DNA of 64,000 bases, taken from Stutzerimonas sp. S1 (GTDB lineage Bacteria > Pseudomonadota > Gammaproteobacteria > Pseudomonadales > Pseudomonadaceae). The translations under genes and the position numbers were made by a program. Below the pieces are notes generated by a model, which was not told the origin of the DNA, made no database searches, and saw nothing but the letters and a program-made list of their open reading frames with translations. Shown here in pieces: positions 1 to 10,994 of this stretch. The stretch covers positions 124,001 through 188,000 of the forward strand of contig NZ_JAOEIY010000006.1 in assembly GCF_025966695.1 (NCBI RefSeq), read 5' to 3'. The number at the start of each line of letters is the position of its first letter. The stretch's first letter is position 1.

Positions 1-48
1 CAGGTGCGCGCCGAGACTGGCGAGCAGTGCCATGAGTAGCGGCCTCAT
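1..48 (-). CDS. N-terminal fragment of an exported protein (gene runs off the window)
   Basis: Only the first 16 codons are visible, reading MRPLLMALLASLGAHL. This looks like the start of a signal peptide or membrane segment. Its ATG overlaps the stop codon of the upstream DUF2218 gene (ATGA), so the two are probably translationally coupled and belong to the TonB receptor operon. Too little is present to name a family. Confidence 0.5.
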   Translation of the reverse strand, partial: MRPLLMALLASLGAHL

Positions 49-362
49 GCGCGGGCCTCTTGGTCAGCCGGTGGCAGCGGGCCGTCCTGCCAGTGCACCT
101 GCAGCGCCTCTTCGCCGGAGAAGCGCTCGAGGTGGTCGGCGATGACGAAGCGCAGCCGCGTTTGCGCTTCGCCGGCCTCGGCCTGGCAGTCGATCAGCAG
201 CTGGTCGGGTTCGGCCCGCAGGCGGCAGTCGCCGAAGGCGAAATCGATCTGTGCGCGGGATTCGTCGGCTTGGACGGTGGCCTTGTGGGCGAAATGTTTG
301 CACAGACGCGCCATGTTGCGCGCGGCGCGTGGTGTCGGCACCACGGCGTGGAAGTGGGGCAT
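45..362 (-). CDS. DUF2218 domain protein
   Basis: Small soluble protein of 105 aa whose whole length resembles the DUF2218 family (N-terminal HFHAVVPTPRAARNMARLCKHF, His- and Arg-rich; acidic middle). The family has no firmly established function, but members often sit beside siderophore receptors and iron-uptake genes, as here. The start is supported by GGAG about 8 bases upstream. It lies 58 bases downstream of the TonB receptor on the same strand and overlaps the next gene by 4 bases, so all three probably form one iron-regulated operon. Confidence 0.7.
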   Translation of the reverse strand: MPHFHAVVPTPRAARNMARLCKHFAHKATVQADESRAQIDFAFGDCRLRAEPDQLLIDCQAEAGEAQTRLRFVIADHLERFSGEEALQVHWQDGPLPPADQEARA

Positions 363-420
363 GGGCTATCTCCAGAACGGAGCCGCCGGCACCGTGAAGG
401 CGTCGACGGCTCGGGATGGA

Positions 421-2571
421 TCAGAATGCGTAGCGGGCACCGACGGTGAAGCTGCGCGACGGGCCGTAGAAGTTGAAGGTACCGACGCTGCCGACCCGCG
501 AGTAGTACTTGCGGTCGAGCAGGTTGTTTACGTCGAAGGTGCCGGTCAGCTTGTCGGTGATCGGGTAGGACAGCTTGGCATCCACCACTGCATAACCCGG
601 TGCGCTGAGGCGCGGGCTGCCGGCGCGTTCGATGTAGTAGTCACTCATCGCGGTCACGCCACCACCGATCCCCAGGCCGCGCAGGGCACCGCCGGGCAGG
701 GTGTACTTGGTCCACAGCGAGGCCTGGTGCTGGGGCATCAGCGCGAAGAGCGCGTTGTCGTCACCGGCCAGGTTCTCGGTCTTCATGTAGGTGTAGCCGG
801 CCAGCACTTCCCAGTCGGGGGTCAGGTAGCCGCTGATTTCCAGTTCGCCACCGCGGATGCGGGTCTTGCCGGTGGCCTCGTAGACGCCGCTGATCGGCGC
901 GCCGCTGTCATCGATGGCGCCGGCCGCGCGGTTCTCGTCGGTGAGCTGGAAGGCGGTGATGCGCGCGTTCAGATCGCCTGCGAAATAGCTGCCCTTGATG
1001 CCCACCTCGTACTGCTGGCCTTCGCGCGGGTCGATGATGCGGCCGTCGGCGCCGGCCTCGCTCTGCGGCTTGAATACCTGCGAGTAGCTGGCGTAGAGGG
1101 AGTGCTGGTCGTCCAGATCGAACACCAGGCCGCCATAGGGCGTGACATAGCCGGATTCGCGAACATCCTGCGTGCTGCTGCTGTTCTCGCCTTCGAAGCT
1201 GCTGACCCGCGCGCCGCCGATCAGCGCCAGGCGCTGGATGGGGCGGAAGGTCAGCTTGGCGTAGAGGCCGGCTTCGCGCTCATCGGTTTCGGTCGGCGTG
1301 CCGAAGGTGACGTTCGGCTTGCTGGTGTCGCCCGGCTGGTAGCTGGCGACGTCGATGGCGCCGAGATTGCCGCGGGCGTCCGCATACTCGGTCTCGTAGC
1401 GTTTGAAATCGCTGCCGATGACGAACTCGCTGACCTGTCCGAGCAGCTCGAACGGCTGGCTGTAGTTGGCATCGACGGCGAGTGTGTCCTGCTCCAGATC
1501 GCGGGCGGTGTAGGCCAGGCTGGTGGCGCCGTTGTTGACGTTGCGCGCGCTGAAGGCATAGAGGTAGTCGGTCGCGCGCTTGGAGCCGCGCACCGCGACG
1601 CGGCCGTAGCCGCCATTGTCGAAGCGATGGGTCAGCTCGGCGACGACGTCGGTGCCGCGGCTGTCGAAATCGCCCCAGTCGGCGCCCAGGTAGGTCGAGC
1701 GGCTGAAGTCTTCCAGGCTACCGTCGATGGCGGCCGGATAGCCGTTGTGCGGGAGGATGTCCTTGGTCTGGTGGATCAGCCCGAAGGACATAACGGTGGC
1801 GTCGGACAGGTCGATGTCCAGCGCGCCGTAGAAGCTCTCGCTGGTGTTGGCGTTGTAGTCGACCTCGCCGTTGGTGTCGGCGCGGGAGATCACCGTACGG
1901 CCGCGCACAAGCCCCTGCTCGTCGAGCGGCCCGGACAGGTCGGCTTCCAGGTAGTTGGTGTCCCAGCTGCCGTAGCGTCCGGTCAGGCTGCCCTGGAACT
2001 CGCGAGTCGGGCGCTTGCGCACCATGTTGACGATGCCGCCCATCTCGCTGGTGCTGTTGAACAGCCCGGACGGCCCGCGCATGACCTCGACCCGATCGAA
2101 CGGCGACAGCGACGGCAGCGTACCGTTGATGCTGGCCATCGGGGCGGGTAGGCCATCGATGTTGAATTCGTCGTACTCGTAGCCTCGTGCATAGATCGAC
2201 GAGCGCCCGCTGTCGTTGCTCAGGGTGCGCAGGCCGGTTGAGTACTTGGCCAGGTCATCCAGGTTCACGAACTGGCGGTCGCGGATGTAATCGCTGGTGT
2301 ACACGCTGATTGACTGCGGAATGTCGCGCAGTTCGGCTGGTGTCTTGGTGCCGACGGTGGCGGCCGGCACGGTGTAGCCGCCGCTTTGCTCCGAAGACGG
2401 CATGTCGTACAGGCGGTTGCCTTCGATGGTGATGCTTTCCAGTTCGACCGGCTCGCCCTGCGGCGTCACGCTCTGAGCCAGGGCGCTCAGCGGGAAGGGC
2501 GCGAGCAGACCGACCAGCAGTAAGTGTTGGGAACGTTGGGAAAGGCTGACGAGGCGGGTTGATCTTTCCAT
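421..2571 (-). CDS. TonB-dependent ferric-siderophore receptor
   Basis: Outer-membrane receptor of 716 aa that would import a ferric siderophore using TonB energy. A signal peptide ending near SALAQ is followed by a plug domain (PQSISVYT; FDRVEVMRGPSGLF; GGIVNMVRKRP) and a beta-barrel that ends in Phe (VGARYAF). No N-terminal STN signalling domain is visible, so it is not a sigma/anti-sigma transducer. I chose the ATG at 2571 (MERSTRL) because it has GGAG upstream and begins the signal peptide; a longer frame would read through the Fur box. A Fur-like site lies 54-68 bases upstream, and an AraC regulator is divergent. The ligand cannot be told from sequence. Confidence 0.88.
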   Translation of the reverse strand: MERSTRLVSLSQRSQHLLLVGLLAPFPLSALAQSVTPQGEPVELESITIEGNRLYDMPSSEQSGGYTVPAATVGTKTPAELRDIPQSISVYTSDYIRDRQFVNLDDLAKYSTGLRTLSNDSGRSSIYARGYEYDEFNIDGLPAPMASINGTLPSLSPFDRVEVMRGPSGLFNSTSEMGGIVNMVRKRPTREFQGSLTGRYGSWDTNYLEADLSGPLDEQGLVRGRTVISRADTNGEVDYNANTSESFYGALDIDLSDATVMSFGLIHQTKDILPHNGYPAAIDGSLEDFSRSTYLGADWGDFDSRGTDVVAELTHRFDNGGYGRVAVRGSKRATDYLYAFSARNVNNGATSLAYTARDLEQDTLAVDANYSQPFELLGQVSEFVIGSDFKRYETEYADARGNLGAIDVASYQPGDTSKPNVTFGTPTETDEREAGLYAKLTFRPIQRLALIGGARVSSFEGENSSSTQDVRESGYVTPYGGLVFDLDDQHSLYASYSQVFKPQSEAGADGRIIDPREGQQYEVGIKGSYFAGDLNARITAFQLTDENRAAGAIDDSGAPISGVYEATGKTRIRGGELEISGYLTPDWEVLAGYTYMKTENLAGDDNALFALMPQHQASLWTKYTLPGGALRGLGIGGGVTAMSDYYIERAGSPRLSAPGYAVVDAKLSYPITDKLTGTFDVNNLLDRKYYSRVGSVGTFNFYGPSRSFTVGARYAF

Positions 2572-2624
2572 GCGGCGGCTCCAGGTGTGGGCGGGAAGGT
2601 TGGCACCGCCCGCAATCTCACAAA

Positions 2625-2639
2625 TGATAATGATTTGCA
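2625..2639. promoter_or_regulatory. Fur box in the receptor / AraC divergent region
   Basis: The 15-mer TGATAATGATTTGCA matches the 7-1-7 Fur consensus TGATAATNATTATCA fully in its left half and partly in its right half. It lies between the divergent TonB receptor (start 2571) and araC-type gene (start 2743), so iron-bound Fur could repress both. Confidence 0.7.
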
Positions 2640-2742
2640 TCCGAGAATGACGGCGCGTAGTCTGCCACCACGACCTCGCTCGAACCTTTGCACGAGCAAA
2701 CATTTGCTTTGCGATCCGCCACTCTTCCCAGGAACACGCGTC

Positions 2743-3702
2743 ATGCAGCAGCCTGATCATCTGATCCGTCGCGACGAATTGCCGTCCGTGAGCCAACCGG
2801 GCCTACGCCTGGCGCGACCCGAGGATGACCGTCTGTTCTATGGCCGGACGCAATGGCTGCAACTGCGCGACGGCTTGTCGCTGCACTGGTCGGACTATGA
2901 GGAACTGCAGGATTTCGTCGCTGAGAATGTGGTCGGTCCGCGACTGTCATTCGTGCTCTTTCTCGATGGGCAGAGCGAGGTGAACTACGGCGGGCTGTCG
3001 CTCACCTTCGGCCAGGCCGACCGGCGACACCGTCCTGAAGGCGTCGCCTTGGCGATGAACGAGCCGGTGTTGTTCCGTCGTCAGGCCCGGCGCGGCCGGC
3101 ACATCCGCAAGCTGGTGGTGAGCCTTTCGCCTGAGTGGTTCGAGAATGCCGGTGCCGAAAGCGCCGGTAACGGTGCCGTGCGTCGGTTCATGCATAGCCA
3201 TCTGGTGCCGCGGGTGTGGAAGCCGTCGGCGCGCGTGCTGACGCTCGCCGAGCAGATGCTCAATCCGCCCGGCTATGATCCGCTGCTCGAGAGGCTGTAT
3301 CTGGAAAGCCGCGCGCTGGACGTCACCTGCGAAGCGCTGGGCAGCCTCGTCGAGGCGCCACTGGGCGACGGCCTGCGCGCGCACGAACACCAGCGAGTGC
3401 AGCGACTGACGGAACTGCTCGATAGCGGCGCGGCGGATGCCTGGACGCTCGAGCGCATCGCCCGGGAAATGGGCGTCAACGCCAGCACCATGCAGCGCCA
3501 GTTCCGTGAGCTGCGCGGCATGTCGGTGTTCGAGTACCAGCGTGGGCGCCGCCTGATGCAGGCGCGTCAGGCGCTGGAGCGCGACGGCATCAGTGTGAGC
3601 GAGGCCGCCTGGCGGGCCGGCTACAACAGTCCGGCCAACTTCGCCACCGCATTCAAGCGGCAGTTCGGCATCAGCCCGCGACAGGTGCGCGCGCGATTCT
3701 GA
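2743..3702 (+). CDS. AraC-family regulator of siderophore uptake
   Basis: Transcription factor of 319 aa. The C-terminal 100 residues hold the double helix-turn-helix (LERIAREMGVNASTMQRQF; then SVSEAAWRAGYNSPANFATA with the conserved GY..PANFATAFKRQFG signature). The N-terminal part is an unassigned ligand-binding region as in PchR-type regulators, which sense ferric siderophores. The start ATG at 2743 has AGGA upstream; a longer open frame from 2587 crosses the Fur box and is unlikely. Divergent from the TonB receptor, so it probably activates that gene when the cognate siderophore is present. Role inferred from family and context. Confidence 0.82.
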   Translation: MQQPDHLIRRDELPSVSQPGLRLARPEDDRLFYGRTQWLQLRDGLSLHWSDYEELQDFVAENVVGPRLSFVLFLDGQSEVNYGGLSLTFGQADRRHRPEGVALAMNEPVLFRRQARRGRHIRKLVVSLSPEWFENAGAESAGNGAVRRFMHSHLVPRVWKPSARVLTLAEQMLNPPGYDPLLERLYLESRALDVTCEALGSLVEAPLGDGLRAHEHQRVQRLTELLDSGAADAWTLERIAREMGVNASTMQRQFRELRGMSVFEYQRGRRLMQARQALERDGISVSEAAWRAGYNSPANFATAFKRQFGISPRQVRARF

Positions 3703-3740
3703 AGCGGCGCCGGCACACTGCGCACGTACCGGCCTCGAAC

Positions 3741-4934
3741 CTAGCCGACCACCCGGGCGATGGCGCCGGCCAGCGCGTCGAGCCGCTCGGCATCCAGCCC
3801 GGCGACGTTGGCGCGGCCGCTCTCCACCAGATACACCGAGTCCTCGGCGCGCAGGCGGCGAACCTGCTCGGCGCTGAGGCCGGTGTAGGAGAACATCCCA
3901 CGCTGCTGCGCGATATGGGCGAAGCGTTCGGCCAGTCCGTACGGCATCAGTGCTTCGACAAGACCGGTGCGCAGGCTGGCGATGCGTCGGCGCATCGCTT
4001 CGACCTCGTCCTGCCAGATCTGCCGTAGCGGCTCGTCGGCCAGAATCGTCGCCACCACCGCGGCACCGTGGGCTGGCGGCGTCGACCAGAGGTTGCGCGC
4101 CAGGGAAGCGAGCTGGCTGCGCACATCGAGCAGCCGCTCGGCATCGCTGGTGATCGCGATCAGTGCGCCGGTGCGTTCACGGTAGAGGCCGAAGTTCTTC
4201 GAGCAGGAGCTGGTGATGAGCATTTCCGGCAGCGTTTCGGCGAACAGCCGCACCGCCCAGGCGTCCTCATCCAGACCATCGCCGAAGCCCTGGTAGGCGA
4301 AGTCGAACAGCGGCAGCAGCTCGCGCGCGCGCACTACCTCCAGCACCCGCAGCCAGTCGTCGTGATTCAGATCGAAACCGGTGGGGTTGTGGCAGCAGGC
4401 GTGCAGCAGCACCACGTCGCCCGGTGGCACCTGCTGCAGCGCGGCGAGCATGCCGCCCACGTCGAGGCGGTTGTCCGCGCCGACGTAGGGGTAGTGCTGC
4501 ACGCGCAGCCCAGCGGCGGCGAACAGGGTTTCGTGAATCGGCCAGGTCGGATCGCTCAACCAGATGCTGCGCCCGGGCAGGCATTTGGCGATGAACTCGC
4601 CGGCCAGGCGCAGCGCGCCGGTGCCGCCGGGCGCCTGAGTGCAGCCGGCGCGTTCTTCGCCCAGGGCATTGGCCCGCAAGCTCAGTACCAGACGCAGCAG
4701 GTGCGCGCCGAACAGCGGATCACCGTGGCCGCCGATGTAGCTCTTGGTCCGCTCGCTGTCGATCAGGCGCTGCTCGGCCAGCTTCACCGCGCGCGGAATC
4801 GGCGTCAGGCCCTGGGCATCCTTGTAGACGCCGACGCCCAGGTCGAGCTTGGCCGGGTTGGGGTCAGCGCGATAAAGGTCGAGCAGGCCGAGGATCGGAT
4901 CGCCAGGCACGCGGGGAATCTGGCCGAAGTGCAT
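3741..4934 (-). CDS. phhC: Aromatic amino acid aminotransferase
   Basis: PLP-dependent class I aminotransferase of 397 aa, matching the TyrB/AspC fold type. The PLP lysine lies in SSCSKNFGLYRERTG, the cofactor-binding HACCHNPTG loop is present, and the C-terminal substrate Arg region (ESGRANVAGL) is intact. As third gene of the phh operon it would transaminate tyrosine or phenylalanine to the keto acid, entering homogentisate catabolism. Its ATG shares one base with the stop codon of phhB (TAATG), so translation is coupled. Convergent with the AraC gene, with only 38 bases between. Confidence 0.88.
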   Translation of the reverse strand: MHFGQIPRVPGDPILGLLDLYRADPNPAKLDLGVGVYKDAQGLTPIPRAVKLAEQRLIDSERTKSYIGGHGDPLFGAHLLRLVLSLRANALGEERAGCTQAPGGTGALRLAGEFIAKCLPGRSIWLSDPTWPIHETLFAAAGLRVQHYPYVGADNRLDVGGMLAALQQVPPGDVVLLHACCHNPTGFDLNHDDWLRVLEVVRARELLPLFDFAYQGFGDGLDEDAWAVRLFAETLPEMLITSSCSKNFGLYRERTGALIAITSDAERLLDVRSQLASLARNLWSTPPAHGAAVVATILADEPLRQIWQDEVEAMRRRIASLRTGLVEALMPYGLAERFAHIAQQRGMFSYTGLSAEQVRRLRAEDSVYLVESGRANVAGLDAERLDALAGAIARVVG

Positions 4935-5290
4935 TACTTGCGGCCCTCCGCGCTGGCGGCGAGCTGGTCGGTGCGCGCGGCCATGATGAAGTCGTTGCGG
5001 TGCAGGCCCTTGATCGAGTGGCTCCACCAGGTCACGGTCACCTTGCCCCATTCGGTCAGCAGGCCCGGGTGATGCCCCTCGGCTTCGGCGATCTCGCCGA
5101 CGGCATTGGTGAAGGCCAGCGCGTGCTTGAAGTTCTTGAACAGGAAGACCTTCTCCAGCTCCATGTGGCCGTCGCGCGTCTCGATGTTCCAGTCCGGAAT
5201 CTCGCGGATCAGCTCGGCCAGTTCCTCGTCGGAGACCTTCGGCGCATCGGCACGGCAGGCTTCGCAGTGGGCTTGGGTAAGGGCGGTCAT
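4934..5290 (-). CDS. phhB: Pterin-4a-carbinolamine dehydratase
   Basis: Cytoplasmic enzyme of 118 aa that dehydrates 4a-hydroxytetrahydropterin so the pterin cofactor of PhhA can be recycled. The PCD/DCoH signature is visible around residues 60-95 ([17 protein letters not shown], then [12 protein letters not shown]), including the paired active-site histidines H73 and H74. The start has AAGGA upstream. It sits between phhA and phhC, but is separated from phhA by 219 bases carrying two palindromic repeats. Confidence 0.93.
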   Translation of the reverse strand: MTALTQAHCEACRADAPKVSDEELAELIREIPDWNIETRDGHMELEKVFLFKNFKHALAFTNAVGEIAEAEGHHPGLLTEWGKVTVTWWSHSIKGLHRNDFIMAARTDQLAASAEGRK

Positions 5291-5357
5291 CGTGGCGGTC
5301 CTTTTGTTTGATGATTGGAAAGGGTAGGTGAAGTCGATGGTGGGCGTGGCGGTGGCC

Positions 5358-5390
5358 GCGTGGATAAGCCTTCGGCGTTATCCACCCTAC
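5358..5390 (+). repeat. REP-like palindromic repeat, copy 1
   Basis: A 33-base unit whose arms GTGGATAA and TTATCCAC pair perfectly around GCCTTCGGCG, ending in CCCTAC. It is 29/33 identical to the copy at 5481-5513, in the same orientation, inside the phhA-phhB spacer. The unit resembles short palindromic repeats scattered through pseudomonad genomes (recalled, not searched). In the mRNA it would form a stable hairpin between phhA and phhB. Confidence 0.75.
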
Positions 5391-5480
5391 AAACCGTTGG
5401 GTTTCGCGCCCGCGGGGTTGGTCAGCGTCGGCTGCGGCCCGCACGTCGGGGCTGAAGGCCGAACGGCGGCCCCGCACAAC

Positions 5481-5513
5481 GCGTGGCCAAGCCTGCGGCG
5501 TTGTCCACCCTAC
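5481..5513 (+). repeat. REP-like palindromic repeat, copy 2, overlapping the phhA stop codon
   Basis: Second 33-base copy, with four differences from copy 1 and a slightly imperfect stem (GTGGCCAA / TTGTCCAC). Its terminal CTA at 5510-5512 is the TAG stop codon of phhA read on the minus strand, so the repeat provides the end of the gene. The spacer between copies (5391-5480) is GC-rich and shows no gene. Confidence 0.75.
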
Positions 5514-6295
5514 GCCGCCTTTGGCGGAAACTTCGGTTGGTGCAAGCCCAGGCGCATGGCCTCGCGCACCATGCCCATGATGTCCTGCTGGGCCAGCTTG
5601 AACAGCTGCTTGAGCTCCGGCAGAACGAAGTACAGCGGCTGCAGGATGTCGATGCGATAGGGCGTGCGCATGGCTTCCATGGCATCGAACGGCTGGTGCT
5701 CGGGTTCGGCGGACAGGCTGTAGAGCGTCTCCTTCGGCGAGGAGAGGATGCCGCCGCCATAGATGCGCCGCCCGGCAGGGGTTTCTACCAGGCCGAACTC
5801 GACGGTCATCCAGTACAGGCGGGCGAGAAACACCCGTTCCTCCTTGCTGGCGTTCAAGCCGAGCTGGCCGTAGGTGTGGGTGAATTCGGCAAACCAGGGA
5901 TTGGTCAGCAGCGGGCAGTGGCCGAAGATCTCGTGAAAGATGTCCGGCTCCTGCAGGTAGTCCAGCTCTTCCGGTGTGCGGATAAAGGTGGCGACCGGGA
6001 AGCGCTTGCTCGCCAGCAGTTCGAAAAAGCGCTGGAAGGGGATCAGCGCCGGTACGCGCTCCACCTGCCAGCCGGTGGTGGCGGCCAGCACGCGGTTGAT
6101 CTCGCCGAGCTGCGGGATGCGCTCGCGGGGCAGGGCGAGCTGTTCGAGGCCGTCGAGGTATTCCTGGCAGGCGCGCCCGTCGAGCAGCTTCAGCTGCCGC
6201 TCGACCAGCGTCTGCCACACCGCGTGTTCGGCGTCCGGGTAATGAATGTGCCCCTGCGCGTCCGGTTCGCGGGCTACGTAGTGGGTCGTCTTCAT
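5510..6295 (-). CDS. phhA: Phenylalanine 4-monooxygenase (tetrahydrobiopterin-type)
   Basis: Iron- and pterin-dependent hydroxylase of 261 aa that converts phenylalanine to tyrosine, a typical length for the bacterial enzyme without a regulatory domain. The 2-His-1-Glu iron site is visible: H121 and H126 in DIFHEIFGHCPLL, and E166 in YWMTVEFGLVET. The ATG at 6295 has CAGGAG upstream. First gene of phhA-phhB-phhC; PhhR is encoded divergently. The stop codon lies inside a palindromic repeat. Confidence 0.95.
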   Translation of the reverse strand: MKTTHYVAREPDAQGHIHYPDAEHAVWQTLVERQLKLLDGRACQEYLDGLEQLALPRERIPQLGEINRVLAATTGWQVERVPALIPFQRFFELLASKRFPVATFIRTPEELDYLQEPDIFHEIFGHCPLLTNPWFAEFTHTYGQLGLNASKEERVFLARLYWMTVEFGLVETPAGRRIYGGGILSSPKETLYSLSAEPEHQPFDAMEAMRTPYRIDILQPLYFVLPELKQLFKLAQQDIMGMVREAMRLGLHQPKFPPKAA

Positions 6296-6545
6296 CGGTA
6301 CTCCTGGCCGCTTGGGCATCTTGTTGTTGCCCTCATTCGAACGCGAAGACGTACCGCCGTGGAGTGGGAATGTGGCGGTATGTCGCACTGCGAACCCTGT
6401 CGGTTGTAATGAAAGCGTGACGTTTTCGCCAATGGCCGGACGGACGGCGTTGTCAGGCACTTTGTCTGGCAAATAATCTTGACGGAAATTTGCGGCGCTC
6501 CACTGAAGCGCCGCCAGCCCCACAACAAGACAACAGGGCTCCGTC

Positions 6546-8105
<1,560 letters not shown>

Positions 8106-8114
8106 CCGGTCAGC

Positions 8115-9491
8115 TCAACATTCGATGATGTTCACCGCCAGGCCGCCACGGGCGGTTTCCTTGTACTTGCTCTTCATGTCGGCGCCAGTCTGGCGCATGG
8201 TGCGGATGACCTTGTCCAGCGAGATGAAGTGGCGGCCATCACCGCGCAGGGCCATGCGTGCAGCGTTGATCGCCTTCACCGCACCCATCGCGTTGCGCTC
8301 GATGCAGGGTACCTGAACCAGCCCGCCGACCGGATCGCAGGTGAGGCCGAGGTTGTGTTCCATGCCGATCTCCGCGGCGTTTTCCACCTGCTGCGGGGTG
8401 CCGCCGAGCACTTCGCACAGCGCGCCGGCGCCCATGGAACAGGCCACGCCCACATCGCCCTGGCAGCCGACCTCCGCCCCGGAAATCGAGGCGTTCTCCT
8501 TGTAGAGGATGCCGATGGCCGCGGCGGTGAGCAGGAAGCGCACCACGCCGTCCTCGTCGGCACCCGGCACGAAGCGTACGTAGTAATGCAGCAGCGCCGG
8601 AATGATGCCGGCAGCGCCATTGGTGGGCGCGGTGACCACGCGGCCGCCGCTGGCGTTCTCCTCGTTCACTGCCAGCGCATAGAGGTCGACCCAATCGAGC
8701 ACGTTGAGCGCGTCGCGCAGGTTGGCCTCGGGATGCTCGCTGAGCTGGCGGTAAAGCCCGGCGGCGCGCCGGCGCACCTTGAGCCCGCCGGGCATCACGC
8801 CCTCGGTGCGGCAGCCGGCGGTCACGCAGTCCTGCATCACCTGCCAGATGCGCAGCAGCCCGGCGCGGGTCTCTGCCTCCGGCCGCCAGGCGGCTTCGTT
8901 GGCCAGCATCAGCTGGCTGATGGTCAGCTCATGTGTGGCGCAGTGATCGAGCAATTCGGCTGCGCTGTGGAAGGGGTAGGGCAATGGCGTGCGGTCCTCG
9001 ACGATGCGGTCGCTGCCGGCTGCCTGTTCGTCGACGACGAAGCCGCCGCCGACCGAGTAGTACTCGCGGCTGCGCAGCTGCAATCCGGCCGCGTCGAAGG
9101 CTCGGAAGATCAGCCCGTTGGGATGGAAGGGCAGCGGTCGGCGGATGAAGACGAGCTGCTGTTTGCTGTCGAAGGGAATGGCGCGCTCGCCCAGCAGACG
9201 CAGTTCGCCACGCTTGCCGATGGCCGCGAGGCGGGCCGGGATGGCGGCGGTGTCCACCGATTCGGGCTGCTCGCCTTCCAGCCCGAGCAGCACCGCCTTG
9301 TCGCTGCCGTGGCCCTTGCCGGTGGCGCCGAGCGAGCCGTACAGCTCGACCTTGACGCTGGCGGTGGCCTCCAGCAGCTGATCGCGGCGCAACCCTTCGG
9401 CGAAACGCAGGGCCGCGCGCATCGGTCCGACCGTGTGCGAGCTGGACGGGCCGATACCGATCTTGAACAGGTCGAAAACGCTGAGGGACAT
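8115..9491 (-). CDS. sdaA: L-serine ammonia-lyase (iron-sulfur type)
   Basis: Single-chain bacterial L-serine dehydratase of 458 aa that deaminates serine to pyruvate with a [4Fe-4S] cluster. The N-terminal [12 protein letters not shown] motif is characteristic. Candidate cluster cysteines are seen in [20 protein letters not shown] and [14 protein letters not shown]. The start ATG has GGAG 8 bases upstream. Stands alone between phhR and a flavoprotein gene. It could equally be called sdaB; the paralogs cannot be separated without a genome comparison. Confidence 0.92.
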   Translation of the reverse strand: MSLSVFDLFKIGIGPSSSHTVGPMRAALRFAEGLRRDQLLEATASVKVELYGSLGATGKGHGSDKAVLLGLEGEQPESVDTAAIPARLAAIGKRGELRLLGERAIPFDSKQQLVFIRRPLPFHPNGLIFRAFDAAGLQLRSREYYSVGGGFVVDEQAAGSDRIVEDRTPLPYPFHSAAELLDHCATHELTISQLMLANEAAWRPEAETRAGLLRIWQVMQDCVTAGCRTEGVMPGGLKVRRRAAGLYRQLSEHPEANLRDALNVLDWVDLYALAVNEENASGGRVVTAPTNGAAGIIPALLHYYVRFVPGADEDGVVRFLLTAAAIGILYKENASISGAEVGCQGDVGVACSMGAGALCEVLGGTPQQVENAAEIGMEHNLGLTCDPVGGLVQVPCIERNAMGAVKAINAARMALRGDGRHFISLDKVIRTMRQTGADMKSKYKETARGGLAVNIIEC

Positions 9492-9563
9492 GCGTGACTC
9501 CGGTTGGCGAAATGCCCTGTCGTTAGCGTAGCTGGCCGGCCATGGAGGAGCGCCTGGCTAGCG

Positions 9564-10493
9564 TCATGGCCAGGGATTGGCTTCCAGGCTGTTGTGAATC
9601 GCGGTGGCAGCCTGGGCCGCCTGGCCGATGGCGACACTGATCTGCTTCAGGCCGCTCACCACATCGCCCACGGCGTAGAGGCCGGGCAGCGAGGTCTGTT
9701 GCTGGTGGTCGACCCGCAGCGCGCCATCCGCATCGCAGGCGATGCCCAGCCGCTGCGCCACCTCGGAGCGAAAGCGCGCGCCGAGGCAGGGGTAGAGGAT
9801 GTCGAAGCGATGCTTCTCGCCGGCGACGGTGCACACCTCGATGCCGCCGTCGACCGGACGCAGCTCATGTACTTCGGCGCAGATCAGCCGGATGTCGTAG
9901 TGCGCGGCCAGCTGGATCGCCTGCTCATCGGCGGCGGTGGCGCCCGGGGCGATCACGCTGACGTGGTCGGAGAAGGTCCGCAGAAAGGCGGCATGGCCTA
10001 TGGCGCATTCGGCTTCGCCGTATACCGCGACGTTGTCGCCGCTGACTTCGTAGCCATCGCAGATGGCGCACAGACGCAGGCTGCCGGCATCGATCGCCTG
10101 CTGTGTGTCGTGCATGCGGGGCAGGGTGTCCTCGATACCGGTGGCGATGATCACCCGGCGGGCGATGCAGCTGCGTGCGCCGAACTGCACACGAAAGCCC
10201 AGCCGATGGCGCTCGATGCGCTCGACCGTGCCCGTCTCGATGCGCGCGCCGTAGCCGCGGGCCTGTTCGCGCAGGCGTGCCAGCAGTGCGGTGCCGGAGA
10301 TCCCGGGCGGAAAGCCCGGGTAGTTGCGCGAACGCGGAATCAGCGCGGCGCGGCTGCAGCCGGCATCGACTACCAGGCAGCGGCGGCGGAACCGCGCAAG
10401 ATAGAGCGCTGCGGTCAACCCGCCGGGGCCGCCGCCGACGATCAGGCAGTCCAGTTCGGCGTGTTCGGTGCTGTGGGTGGCAGGCGTGATCAT
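9564..10493 (-). CDS. Thioredoxin-reductase-like NAD(P)/FAD oxidoreductase
   Basis: Flavoprotein of 309 aa with the thioredoxin-reductase fold: N-terminal FAD motif [16 protein letters not shown], redox-active CAICDG (compare CATCDG of TrxB), and C-terminal [11 protein letters not shown] that contacts FAD. Both cysteines of the disulfide are present. The NADP-binding region is more diverged than in housekeeping TrxB, so the electron acceptor is uncertain. No strong ribosome site is seen before the ATG. Monocistronic, between sdaA and a long gene-free stretch. Confidence 0.8.
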   Translation of the reverse strand: MITPATHSTEHAELDCLIVGGGPGGLTAALYLARFRRRCLVVDAGCSRAALIPRSRNYPGFPPGISGTALLARLREQARGYGARIETGTVERIERHRLGFRVQFGARSCIARRVIIATGIEDTLPRMHDTQQAIDAGSLRLCAICDGYEVSGDNVAVYGEAECAIGHAAFLRTFSDHVSVIAPGATAADEQAIQLAAHYDIRLICAEVHELRPVDGGIEVCTVAGEKHRFDILYPCLGARFRSEVAQRLGIACDADGALRVDHQQQTSLPGLYAVGDVVSGLKQISVAIGQAAQAATAIHNSLEANPWP

Positions 10494-10994
10494 GGGCCGG
10501 CAGTTTCGTTTTCGGGCATGCCTGTATGAAGGGTCTGACTCCGCTTAGTTCGCTCGAGCCGATGAACGCCGCGCTGCATGTTCGTCGGTGGCCCGTGCCC
10601 ACAGCCATAACGGTGGTTGCCGTCTGCCTGATGGAAGCTTCGGAGTTTCGGTCAAGGTGTGACTGATTGGTCAGATGTCGCGGCCGCCAGCGTGGCTTTT
10701 GATGGCGTGATCCAGTTCGCGAAATGAGCGTTGCCGGGCGCCTCGCGCTTGTCTGGCGGCGAGGGTTGCCGAAGACTGCCGGCTCGACCCTGGCGACGCT
10801 CGACGAGTGTCCATTCGACGGGGTTGCATTCCAATAAAGGCCAGCCGGCAGCCCGACGCTGCATTGATCTGGTCACCCGCATGAATGTGCCGCGCGGTCC
10901 ATCCGTCTGCCGCCATTCCATTTGTGATTCGACAAACGACGCGAACGGCGCTCACGAGGCGCCGTCTGCGCGCATGTGTTTTGGGGAGCTTTCG
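10494..10994. other. Gene-free stretch upstream of the TRAP binding protein
   Basis: About 500 bases with no convincing gene. An inverted repeat with 7-base arms (ACGGCGC 10945-10951, GCGCCGT 10959-10965) lies 30-50 bases before the dctP start, in the likely leader. A shorter palindrome TGAC-TGATTG-GTCA lies near 10660. Open frames crossing the region lack initiation signals and family resemblance. Confidence 0.5.

Noticed and set aside
142..2151. A 669-codon plus-strand frame opposite the first TonB receptor
   Set aside because: Antisense shadow of the receptor; low-complexity Ala/Gly/Val-rich translation with no start signal.
3741..6218. One long minus-strand frame joining phhC to sequence inside phhA
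   Set aside because: The first 420 codons are out of frame with phhA and phhB; phhC has its own coupled start at 4934.
6296..6545. A sigma-54 -24/-12 promoter between phhA and phhR
   Set aside because: GG...GC pairs were looked for; none had correct spacing and flanking bases on either strand. A TGTAAA-N6-TTTACA type box was also not found.
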